Part shown: positions 13,401 to 22,716 of the stretch, one piece after another
Layout of the letters: each line of letters starts with the position of its first letter
Position numbering within the stretch: position 1 is the stretch's first letter
Assembly: GCA_000733355.1 (NCBI GenBank)
Contig: JNVV01000014.1
Location: 310,001-374,000, forward strand
Reading direction: 5' to 3'
Origin: Falciphora oryzae
Taxonomy: Eukaryota > Ascomycota > Sordariomycetes > Magnaporthales > Magnaporthaceae
Length of the DNA stretch: 64,000 nucleotides
Made by a program: the position numbers and the translations under genes
Notes under the pieces: model-generated
The model's input: only the letters and a program-made list of their open reading frames with translations
Database searches by the model: none
Told to the model about the DNA's origin: nothing

Positions 13401-16291
13401 GATCTGGCGCCTAGCCAACCTCGGTCCTTTGTCGGTTTCTGGGGCTCTTGAGCGGTGTTGTTTTCCTCAGGCCCCTTACTGCTGCCTCCGCCCAGGGATC
13501 CACCGGCAGGGTGGCGACATAATACGAAGGAGGGCAACGGTCTTGGGTCCTTGGGTGAGGCCCGCAGTCTTGTCTTTGTTGCGTTTTGTCTCTCTCTCTC
13601 TCTCTCTCTCTCGTCCTCTCTTCCTCTCTCCCAATCCCCACGTAAAATTCACCCGAGCCACCGGCAAAGTGGGTGCCACGGCGAAGCACGGCAAGCTCAA
13701 AACATCTTTTCGGGACGGTGGCCCGTGATGACAGGCTCAAGCCCGTGGCATCCTCGGTAGGCCGTCGTCGCTGGCCCCCCGGCATCTCCGCCTCGGCTGG
13801 GCAAGGGCCCTCCGAGACCTGTCGCCCATCAGGGTCCAGCCGCCCAGAAATGGGTATACCCTTTGCATCGTGTCCTTGTGGGCGTGGCGGGCGGGGGCCG
13901 TGGCTTGTCTCCATATCCGCACGGCGTGCAGAGGGGCCTTCTCCTTCTGCCACATCTCAATCCACAGCGTCGCTTTTTTGGCATGCCCGCCACCCTTCAT
14001 CCGGCTACGGTGGTTGCTCCCGTCCGTTTGTACTGTCTGCCATCTGTCTTCTCCCCCTCCATTGTCACAATAGGACGGCTGGAGTTTCTGCTGCGTCTTG
14101 TAGGGGGCCAGAAAACAGGATATTTCCAAGCTCTTGACGTTATTCTTGTCCTACGTCGGTCCAGAGCCCCGCCTGCCTATCCTCTTCAGACGGGGAAAAT
14201 ATCCCGACCGACGCTCAGTGCCTTGATGGCTCTCATCGTCATATCAGGACATGTCACATCAAAACTCGTGAACTTGTGAATAAAAAGATGATGTTGTGGC
14301 CAGGCACCATATCGAGGCCTGCCAAGCAAGCCAAGCAAAGATCAGGGCGAACTGACATCACCCAGTAACACTCTCCCCCACCACCCTTCACGTCGGAACG
14401 CAGTTGGATTCCCCGTGTGGCAGCACCACACATGTGCCGAGACGACACAAGACCGGTGAATGCATGCACAATCAATAAGGGACCTTTATTCTTTTCTTCA
14501 TGGCAAATTACCCAATTAATTGGCTTGGCCCACTAGTCGCTCAAGACCCCTTCGGGGATGGCAGAGATGGGTTCGGCAAGTTGGCACCCGGGTGTGCCGG
14601 ATAGCGTCTGTGTGCGGCGACGGGTTTTTCTTTATCAAAAGTGGATGCCACGCTTTCTTTGCATTCCCCGCTTTCGGGTTTCTACTGTGCCTCAGCGACA
14701 TATTATTTTGTGCAGACCGGTTGCTTAACGAGCTGCAAAGCGAGGCGCGGAGGTGAGGAAAAGGCACTTAGCGGCATGAAGGAGCAATCAGGCGGATGCT
14801 CAGGTTAAAATAGGGACTGATGCGAGAGGAGAGCGACCCAATCCGCCACCGCCACCTCGCTGTAGCAGTTATTGAGCACCCTCCATGGGAATGCTGCAAA
14901 AATGAGTTTTGTGCCCTTCCGTGGTGGTGGTGAACATTTCTTCTGGTGGTCTGCTTTGTGCAGCCGCAGCTGTCGATCGTTTCCCCTTCCGACTGGGTGA
15001 AGCGAAGGCGGGGGAGCAGAGATGGAGGGCTGCCAGCATAGCATGCTCGCTGTACATATCATGAAATACTACCCATGAGCTCTGGAAGGGTGGAATGTGA
15101 AGGCAGGCCACCATTACCCAGTGCCGCTACTTATCACTCTGTTTTGGAATCCGCGCCGAGTGCTTCCGCTCTCTGCACTCACTCGCTCTTCCGTGAATCA
15201 GCCACCTTTGAAGCTGCGTACGTGCACACCCCCTCCAACATCCAGCCATTCTGCGGAGAGCACTGTGTCCATTCCCACTGAAGTGTACCCCGTGTTTGGC
15301 CGCTCATGTTCTTTTGCTTTCCATGCAGCCACCTCGAGTGCCCTGCAGCCTGCATCATGGGGGCAGAAGGTTGATGTTTTTCCCCCGGACCCGCTGCAGC
15401 CGTCTCCACGAACCGCTGATCAACATCTGATGGGGAAAAAAAGAGTGTAATTATTATGAGTGATTGTGGCTGGCTAGAGCAATGCGGAGAAGTGACGTTA
15501 ACCGTCGCGGCCACACCCATACGGCGTTCCTTTCTGAACCACTCAAGAACAGGATGTCTGTCTTTGGCGTTCTTGGCTTCTGACGACAGTCGCGGGAGAT
15601 GGCTCTCGGGAATACTACTTTGGGGTGTCTGAGCAAGCAAGACAGGAGGGGCTTGCTTGACTGATCGCCGCTCTGGTCCAGCCGCCGACGCCATTCGATC
15701 CAGCTTAGGGGTCTGGATCGCCGATGTCCTACTTCTGATAGGGCTCAACGTCATCTGTGTAACAGTCGTGCACAAGGAGCCAGTAGGGACGTGCAGCTAG
15801 CAAATGGTGCGTGCGTCTGGCTGGTCTTTGGCAATGATGGGCGAATTGGGCGTCAGGCTTCTTTGCGTTGTCTGATATCAGACGTCTCAAAGAACCAGAA
15901 TCACCACTTGCTTTGCTGCACTGTTTCCTCGAGGCCAAGTTATCTCTCGAGAACAACGACGACAAAGATAGACAAAGCGGCCCCTGGGCTTATTGAGACG
16001 GAGATCTGAGGAACAGAGACTTTCGAAAGGAGCTCAGGGGCCACAAAAAGAGGAGGTAGAGACATGGGCTGAAATGGCTTGAACGACAACAGAGTGCTCA
16101 ATTTGTAGATTGATCAAATGACCGGGGAGTATTAGTTCTGTTAGGTCAAGTGGGCTCCCGGTGTCCTTTCCAAACTCTCAGCAGAAAGACAGACATTGGT
16201 GTTCTCGTCGGCGTAGTGCTGCGCTCGTGGGACTTTCCATGGGCTGCCTGCAGATCGACTAGGTCTCGTCCGACAGCGAGGCTGAGGACAT
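7413..16291. other. GC-rich stretch without recognisable genes
   Basis: The longest open frames (7413-8315 minus, 300 codons; 9812-10504 minus, 230 codons; 12554-13222 plus, 222 codons) have biased Arg/Ser/Pro/Cys-rich translations and no family resemblance. A CT-rich stretch at about 11100-11240 followed by TTTTATTTTAG resembles a fungal promoter or 5' leader, but no coding frame follows. Further homopolymers lie at 10335-10349 and about 12255-12270. Transcript data would be needed to find any non-coding or many-exon gene. Confidence 0.4.
13589..13612. repeat. (TC)12 microsatellite
   Basis: A perfect TC dinucleotide run within a longer pyrimidine-rich stretch reaching about 13635. Confidence 0.95.
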
Positions 16292-16605
16292 TGTTGGATT
16301 ATTATTCCAGCATTATTCCGGCGCATGTACTTGAGGGATTTGGAAGCCTGGAGGGCTTGGGAAGCCCGAGCCCTCCGTGGCCCACGGGGCCACAGGGCCC
16401 CCGTGACCTGGAGGGCCAAGCCCTGTTGGCAATGTATATAAGGGGCTTGGTTGCCCCCCCCCTCTAGCAGATAGATTCCTTTCCTCTTCGTGCACATAAC
16501 AGAGACGGTTCCTCCAACAAGTTGGTAATCGCCGTGCATCACTCCTGGGAGATCTCCGTGCCCGGCCCCCATTGGGGCCAACAGGAGTACCAACTCCTAC
16601 TAACA
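16292..16605. mobile_element. Solo LTR of a copia-type element
   Basis: A 314-bp block begins TGTTGGATTATT and ends CTCCTACTAACA, with the direct repeat GACAT immediately on both sides (16287-16291 and 16606-16610). It shares the termini and an internal motif around GATTCCTTTCCTCTTCGTGC with the large copia LTRs further on, but is otherwise different, so it is a related family. A TATA-like TGTATATAAG lies at about 16433. It is GC-rich and shows little RIP. A single LTR with an intact duplication is the usual product of recombination between two LTRs. Confidence 0.93.
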
Positions 16606-16905
16606 GACATCACCATAACTTGCTCCTGTGGAGGGTAAGCTATTCTTCACCTAGAAATCCCGACATCCGGCCAGCCTGGGGTTCTGCATAAACCTCTCCA
16701 AAACGGCTTGATCTTGTCCGGCAATGGGGCCGAGAACACCACCCTCTGCTTTTGCTAAGAATTATAAGCACTTTTAGATTATAGTGCATCTGTGAAAAAA
16801 AAAGCGCAAATCGACTTTAACATCTGAGAAATCGCGAATTTCACCCCAAAGAGGAAAGAAAAAAAGGAAGAAAGAAAACAAACAAACACACCCAAATGTG
16901 TTTCC
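16606..16905. other. Short intergenic segment
   Basis: AT-richer sequence between the solo LTR and the 3' end of the minus-strand rhodopsin-domain pseudogene. It would contain that gene's 3' untranslated region; nothing else is recognisable. Confidence 0.5.
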
Positions 16906-18010
16906 CTACCGCGTCCCAGAGTTCATCGTTATTTCGGTTGTCATCATAATGCGCCCCGCGTTTTCCTGCCCCTCGGGCGCGAATCCGTTCGCGTGGTCCG
17001 GCTCCGGCGACGCGCTCGCGTAAAAGCCGCCCGCGGGCCCCATATGCTTGAGGGCTAGCTCCTCGGTGCTGGTGTTTAAGGGTAGGGCGCTGCGGTCGCG
17101 GCTAATGGTAGCGGTGGTGAGCTTGTTCAAAGCGGACCCGGTCCCGCGCTGGCTGGCCCCGGTCGGGCCGCCATCGTGGCGGATGTAGTAGGCGTTGTGG
17201 TTGCGGCCGGCGCTCGTAAGGCCCAACCCCGGCAGGAGGCGCGAGAGCGAGGGGCGGAGGGTGGGTAGGCTAGATACGATGATGGAAACGCCGAGTTCGA
17301 CGTCAGTCCAAATGGCCGCGCCGATGTTATCCCACGTTGAGTCAGGGCTGCCGGCGGCGCCTTCAAGGGTGAACAAGCGGTAAACAGAAACGACACAAAC
17401 GCTAGAGGGTGGAATAGGATTAGCAAAAAATAACGGAGCAGGTTAGTAACGATCGGGTTACAACTTACCAAAAATCCAAATAGAAAGTGCCTATTGCTAT
17501 AATCCTTTGCTTTGCCGGAAGCTGGCGCTTTTAGACCGAAGGCGGTAGTATATAAAAAATGGCAAAGTCGGTGGCCATACCTATCCCGGCGGTAATGTAC
17601 CAGATCAACAGGGGGCTGAGGCATGAGTTGACAATGCTAGGGTAAATAACAGCAACGGGGATACATGTTAAACTGGAAAAGGTAGTTTAAGCGATTGCCC
17701 AAATACAAATGTAAATGGTGAACCAGAAGCAGATGGTTTGGATGGCTTTGCTTTGGAAAATGCGCCTGTACTAGAACAGGAAGCCTAATTTCACGGAATG
17801 CATTCCTAGGTTGTAGGTGTAAATGGCGAACATGAGGAACTGCGAAGCGAAGCGAGATTAGATAGCGGGAGGCGCCGAGGAGTACGGTGCCGCGGGAGAA
17901 GGTACCTTCATCTGTTCCACCATCTCGGTTTTTGTGACGTTTTCGATATGCTTCCCCATGCCGTACTTGACTTCGAAACATACCGCGATGGAGCAGCAAA
18001 CGCAGAAAAC
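16906..18010 (-). pseudogene. Fungal rhodopsin-domain (SAT4 family) membrane protein, RIP-damaged
   Basis: Three minus-strand exons are visible: 18010-17906, 17839-17469 and 17401-16906, separated by 66-bp and 67-bp introns. The second intron has GTAAGT, a perfect TACTAAC branch site and a TAG acceptor. Spliced, they read as the fungal rhodopsin/SAT4 multi-pass family: a segment with EVKYGMGKH, then KLGFLF-YRRIF, several hydrophobic helices, CVCVVSVYRL, and a last helix ending SSLPTLRPSLSRLLPG. The tail after it is hydrophilic, as is usual. Three in-frame stops (TAG after GFLF, TAA after CIWAIA, TAA after LPPSV) are each explained by one C-to-T change in a Gln codon. Exons for the first helices should lie beyond 18010 but were not found; a MITE sits about 120 bp upstream. 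Family known, substrate unknown; members are often PTH11-like receptors or secondary-metabolism neighbours. Confidence 0.85.
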
Positions 18011-18129
18011 CTGATGGATCCCATAGCGTTAGCATCGATTTATTAATAAAGCTTTTTTTCTTTTCTTTCTTTCTTTTTTTCCGAGAGAGCCGATGACAAA
18101 ATCGCCAGCTAAGCAATGTTATTAACTTA

Positions 18130-18344
18130 AAGCCTGTCCTAAACTAACGGTTTTTTGGTTTTTTGCTAAAAATTTTCTAAAGATTGAAGGCCTTGCATTA
18201 AAAAAAGAAGCTTATGAAAAGAATTTATATTATTTAAAACCGTATTTATATTAATTTGTTTTTGCTATACTGCCCTTGGTGTTGATATATTTTAGAAAAT
18301 AGTTGACCAAAAAACCAAAAAACCGTTAGTCTAGGACAGGCCCT
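18130..18344. mobile_element. Small TA-flanked MITE with AGCCTGTCC-type inverted ends
   Basis: The left end reads AGCCTGTCCTAAACTAACGG followed by TTTTTTGGTTTTTTG. The right end is its inverted counterpart (CAAAAAACCAAAAAACCG then TTAGTCTAGGACAGGCC). TA dinucleotides flank both sides (18128-18129 and 18345-18346). At about 215 bp with an AT-rich, non-coding centre, it fits a Tc1/mariner-like MITE unrelated to the ACGTGG family elsewhere in this window. It lies in or just upstream of the 5' part of the rhodopsin-domain gene. Confidence 0.85.
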
Positions 18345-18346
18345 TA

Positions 18347-19091
18347 CAGTGACCACCAGAACCGCCCCGTCGGACGTGTGGTGTTAAAGGTTACGGCTGC
18401 AAATGGACCGGCTCGGGTTTGGTTATCGAGTGGTGCGCGCGGGGGTGGGGGTTTCCAAAGAGAGATCGCCGATTGCTCCAGCAGAGCGTCCGGCGATCCC
18501 TTAAGGAGTTCCCCTTAAAGGGATCTCGTAGTAATATTTCTGGGTGGCAATTCATCTTCCGGGTCGGAGAAATCCACGTTTGGGGATCCAGCTGAGGGCA
18601 TGAATCAGTCCTGGGGTCAGGCCGTGGCTAAGAGCCTCGATAGTACGCATCACGATCCTCTAGCTTCTTTTCTTTATATGCTGTTTGACAACGTAAAAAG
18701 GCACTATTTTGAGACTAAAACGCTATAGCACGTGCCGGCCGGTTAGTATAAAAGAGAGAAGGGCGGGGCAAAGTTTAACTGGACGAGCGTAAGCTATCGA
18801 CGCGAATCGGCTGACCTTACGTTTTACCAGTGCTTAGCCCAAACAGGAGTCATTTCCGAAATGCGCAAAACTATTTCGACTTGCATGGACATGCTCCCGC
18901 TACCTGGGAAAAGCATCGATCCTTCGAGCCAAGTGTCCGTTTCGATAGCGTAGCTGGGAATGGGCGACGAAACGCCCCACGAACCTACCGTATATATACG
19001 TTGTTTTCTATAAATATTTTTTTTTATTTTTTCATCTCTTTTTTTCCTAGTAATAAAAACTCATCATTTATTATGTGGTTAAAAGCGAGTT
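18347..19091. other. Unassigned sequence between MITE and copia element
   Basis: About 745 bp of mixed composition with no recognisable protein. A promoter-like AGTATAAAAGAGAG lies at about 18746. The last five bases, GAGTT at 19087-19091, are the left target-site copy of the large copia element. Missing 5' exons of the rhodopsin-domain gene could be here, but I could not find them. Confidence 0.4.
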
Positions 19092-19392
19092 TGTTGGATT
19101 GCACTGGCCTGTGCAGGCAATCGGCAGAGTCTAGAGAAAGTCGGATCCTCCGGTCCCGTGATCTCTGATCACGAGATCCGAGGACCCGCAAGCCCGTGGA
19201 GGCTGGGAGCAAGGGAAGGGCCCTTTGGTGATCTGGATCATGTATATATAGCCTCCCTTCTGCTCCCTCTCTGGCAGATAAATTCCTTTCCTTTTCGTGC
19301 ACAATAGATTATAATTCCTCTAATATAAAAGATCATTGTTCACTTTGTTTTGGAAATTTCCGAGCCCACAAGAGTACATACTCCTACCAACA
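19092..19392 (+). repeat. Copia 5' LTR
   Basis: It begins TGTTGGATTGCACTGG and ends CTCCTACCAACA. A TATA box (CATGTATATATAG, about 19240) precedes a CT-rich stretch likely to hold the transcription start. An inverted repeat around CCGTGATC-TCT-GATCACG (about 19156-19176) could form a hairpin. The left flank is GAGTT. Confidence 0.95.
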
Positions 19393-19446
19393 CTAATTAA
19401 TGTTGCTTTAAAGCAACACAAATAAGCAAAGCAAAGGGTTCTTTCG

Positions 19447-19676
19447 AAAGCCCCGACCTGCCAGCAGGCCAAAGCGGTTTTCTGAAGGACCTGGAGCAGG
19501 AGACCCCAAATCTCCCGCTCGGTAGCGCATTTGAAAAAAACCGGCAAAATTTTCCTAAAAGCCCCGACCTGCTAGCAAGCCAAAGCGGCTTTTGGTTAAA
19601 AAACTTAACGATTTTCGCGGAGGGCGTTACGTAATCCCCGAAAGCCCCGACCTGCTAGCAGGCCAAAGCGGCTTTT
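19447..19676 (+). repeat. Triplicated hairpin motif in the copia leader
   Basis: Three near-identical copies of a 36-37-bp motif lie at 19447-19482, 19557-19593 and 19641-19676, between the 5' LTR and gag. Each has the palindrome CCTGCTAGCAGG (or a one-base variant) as inner stem and AAAGCC...GGCTTT as outer arms. The spacers are unrelated. The position is that of a packaging or dimerisation leader, but that role is inferred only. Confidence 0.85.
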
Positions 19677-19689
19677 AGACCAAAAAATT

Positions 19690-20243
19690 ACAAGGCAATA
19701 CTTTTTGCTAACCCTAACAATATACCCGGATTAACCAAACCGAACGACGACGAGCGCGGGAAGCAAAAGATCCTAAATCAGGAGCTCCTAAATGCCCTCG
19801 TCGATTTCGGTTTGCCGAAAACTATCCTCGCCGTATACGACCGGCAATTTTACGACGAGTAAAACTTTACTTTAAGATGCTTACCAAACGACGTATCCAA
19901 CGAATGCCGCAACACCTGGATTATTAAAACGATAATCGCGAACAAGTTATATAAAAGCGAAAACCTATTTATTGCCTACTTTAAGGATTTTAAAAGATGG
20001 ACCTAATAATATTTTAAGGATTTAAATATCCGGATTATACAAGCGTTTAAAGCCTTTTTAGCTAAGCGAAAAATCACCTTTTTAGGTTATGCAACGCTTA
20101 AAGTTACCATCCATTTCGCAAAATTTTTTACAAAAACAAAGGCACAAAACGCAGCGATCGAAGGAATACGTTAACCCCTTTCCTATAATTACAAACCGAT
20201 AAAAAAGGTTTTAGTTAAAAAGCAGCCCGAAGTAGGAACTTCG
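19690..20243 (+). pseudogene. Copia Gag, 5' portion
   Basis: The first part of a Ty1-type Gag reads (with stops) through NALVDFGLPKTILAVYDRQF, a helix-rich region typical of fungal copia Gag, and an AFKAFLAKRKITFLG-like segment. No start codon is obvious at the expected place. Stops such as TAA after YDE and TAG/TAA after KRWT fit CAA/TGG mutation. The frame is broken at 20243, where Gypsy-1 inserted, and continues at 27390. Confidence 0.7.
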
Positions 20244-20678
20244 TGTTACGACCATACAGGTGGCGGGGACAGGAGGCCTGGGTCAAGCCCCGGGAAGGAA
20301 GCACCCTCAACCCCGCACTTGGAAAAGGAAGGGTCACGTGGAAGGATACGTGACCTCAAGGTGATATGTCTGATATGTGACATAGCAGATATAGCACAGG
20401 TCCTTAAGGTGATATGTTTGATATGCGATATAGCAGACATAGCACAGATTGGGAAGGACCAGGTCGTGTATATAAGGGAAAGGTTTTTCCACGGTTAGAT
20501 AGCTTTGACTGAGGCATCGGCATTAGTTAACCTAAGTTAGCTCTAAGGTACCCCTTTGGGCAAGCAATTTAAGTTTTTGTTACTAGTTTCCCGGTTTCCT
20601 TGAAGCAACCCCTGTTAAGTGTACTGTTCAGCACCCTCCTTAGGTGTCCTACCTTAGGAGCAGAGCCTGATTGTAACA
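20244..20678 (+). repeat. Gypsy-1 5' LTR with 48-bp tandem repeat upstream of TATA
   Basis: Two tandem copies of a 48-bp unit starting AAGGTGATATGT (20358 and 20406) sit just upstream of a TATA box (GTGTATATAAGGG, about 20466). The 3' LTR has the same pair. Tandem units at this position in U3 often act as enhancers; that role is inferred. Confidence 0.92.
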
Positions 20679-20727
20679 TTTTGACTGATTTTGTTTAGCA
20701 CCTACCGAGGGCGAACAGTACGATAAG

Positions 20728-22716
20728 ATGTCGGCGTCCGGTTCCAAGCAAGCGGAGCAGCCTTCTACCGTCGAGTACGAAGGGAAGAAGTATGACGAGG
20801 ACATTTCCTTTGACCTTTTCCGAGTGCTCGTGAAGGACTTTACCAAGGCTAAGGCTTAGTTGGCCGCGGTCTAAGGCAAGCCGGATATTGCGATAAAGGC
20901 ATACAAGTTCCCATCTCCCGAAATTTACGACGGAGAAACGGGCAAATTTCGGACTTTCTTTACCGAATGTAAGGCTTATTTTTCGTTTTACGAGGTTTAT
21001 TTCGGTACCGAAGAAAAGAAGGTGGCTTACGCCGCTATACGTTTCGGAGGAAAAGTTAAAGACTGGTTTTAGCTTACGTGGGCGGATTACTTTTAGGGCG
21101 TGGAATTTAAGGAGCAGATACAGATTGTGTTTGCTAGTTTCGAGAGATTCGGAGAAGAAGTCGGCAAGGTTTTCGGCCAGGTCGACGAGCGACTGGTTGT
21201 GGAAAGAGAAATTCTCAGCCTTTGATAGAAAGGGCCAGCCTTTGTATACGCTTTAAAGTTCTAACGCCTCGTGACTAAGCTCGATTGGACCGACCAGATT
21301 AAGATGGCGCACTTTTACGGGGGTCTCCGCGAAGATGTAAAGGACGAGCTTTCCAAAGCGGACCGACCGGAGGATTTCCCGGACTATGTCCAAATAGCCG
21401 TCCGTATTAGCGACAGGCTGTACGAACGACGATTTGAAAAGAAGGGTTAGCCAACCAAGGTGGTGAATAACAAGAACAACTACAAAAAAGACAAGCAGCA
21501 GCCAAGCACGGTTTATGGCATATACTTTGGACCTATGGACTTTAGCGTTGGAGCCACCCATTTGCAAAAGCAGAGCAATAAGAAAAGGCAGGACCTTAAG
21601 GACGGGAAATGCTTTAAATGTGGTCAAAAGGGCCACATCAAACGAGATTGCCCGCAGCGGCAGGCGGCAGTCACCCGACGGGGAAACGCCTAAGCGGAAA
21701 ACAGCTTGTGCCCCGGAGCAGCTTTTAGCTGGACCTATTGCTGCGAGAACTCGTGCGCGACGCACTAGTTTGATAAGGACGCGACCGGCTGGTACCCCAA
21801 AAGGCGGGTAGCCGCGACGCGACGGATCCGGACGATCCTTGATGGAGGTCCCACCAGGATCGAGTACGATAGCGAGGGAGAATAAGTTTTCGCTACCGGA
21901 TTTACGGAATCCGAGGAAGAAGATAATACCGCTGCGTGGGTTACCGAGTCTATTTACGATACCGATAACGAAATCGACAACGAGCTATTGGGTTAGACCT
22001 ATATGGCTAGAGAACGAAAAAAAGCCGAAGGTCCACTTTTAACTACAAAGCAACGAGTGTATAACATATTCGATATTAGTAAGGCTTATATTTCGTTCGG
22101 ATTTTCGGAATCGGACCGATGGTTTTGGGACCAGCTTAAGCTTATCGGAGGATTTATGCGGGAAGAGCCAGCACTCGACGACGACGGTAAGCCCTTGGAC
22201 TGGTTCCGGGACGACTAGCAAGTTACTTACTACGGGGCTCCGTACGAAGGAGTGCCCCCGAAAGGAGAACGTAGCACGGAACCATATGACCAAGACCACC
22301 TAGATGTGGATGTCGAGGCAGCAAGATACGACGAGCTTTTTTGGGCCGAGTGCGTGGACGATTGCTGCGAATGGCACCTGGCCGCAAAGCTGAAAAGCGA
22401 CTTTTTTTCCGAGAGAAAGAACGGCGAGCCGATTAAGAACCTAAGGAGGGACTATTAGCTCCCTAAATGGAGGATTACTAAAGTGGACTACTCGCAGTTT
22501 AAAGCGACTTTCGCACCCTTACCTTCCTACCCTATGCTATGCATTTCGGGGCTCCTACTATACCTTAACTGCGGAAAGCCCGAATGCAAAGTCCATATGG
22601 AGGAGAAGGCCCGGGCTTGGACGGAAGGCCGCGTGCGATCAGGCTTGCCTGGCTACGTGAGCCACAAAGCCGAACGATCCACAAGAAAGGGAGAGGCTCC
22701 CGAAGCAAAAAACTAA
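20728..22716 (+). pseudogene. Gypsy-1 Gag with zinc knuckle and long C-terminal extension
   Basis: A single frame of 662 codons from ATG at 20728 to TAA at 22714-22716, interrupted by TAG/TAA codons in place of Gln or Trp. It includes a gypsy capsid region (roughly residues 60-230) and a CCHC knuckle (CFKCGQKGHIKRDC, near 21612-21653). About 340 further residues follow, partly acidic, with a small Cys/His cluster (CGKPECKVH). That extension is longer than in most chromovirus Gags. The last codons before the terminator are GCA AAA AAC, a -1 slippery site. Role: structural polyprotein of the virus-like particle. Confidence 0.88.
22707..22716 (+). promoter_or_regulatory. Programmed -1 frameshift site at the Gypsy-1 gag stop
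   Basis: The heptamer A_AAA_AAC is in exactly the zero-frame phase of gag and is followed directly by the TAA terminator. Slipping back one base enters the frame that carries protease at 22803 and the rest of pol. It matches the X_XXY_YYZ consensus for tandem slippage. A downstream pseudoknot was not assessed. Confidence 0.8.

Noticed and set aside
19447..19676. CRISPR-like array
   Set aside because: Only three palindromic repeats with unequal spacers, in a eukaryotic retrotransposon leader; no cas genes.
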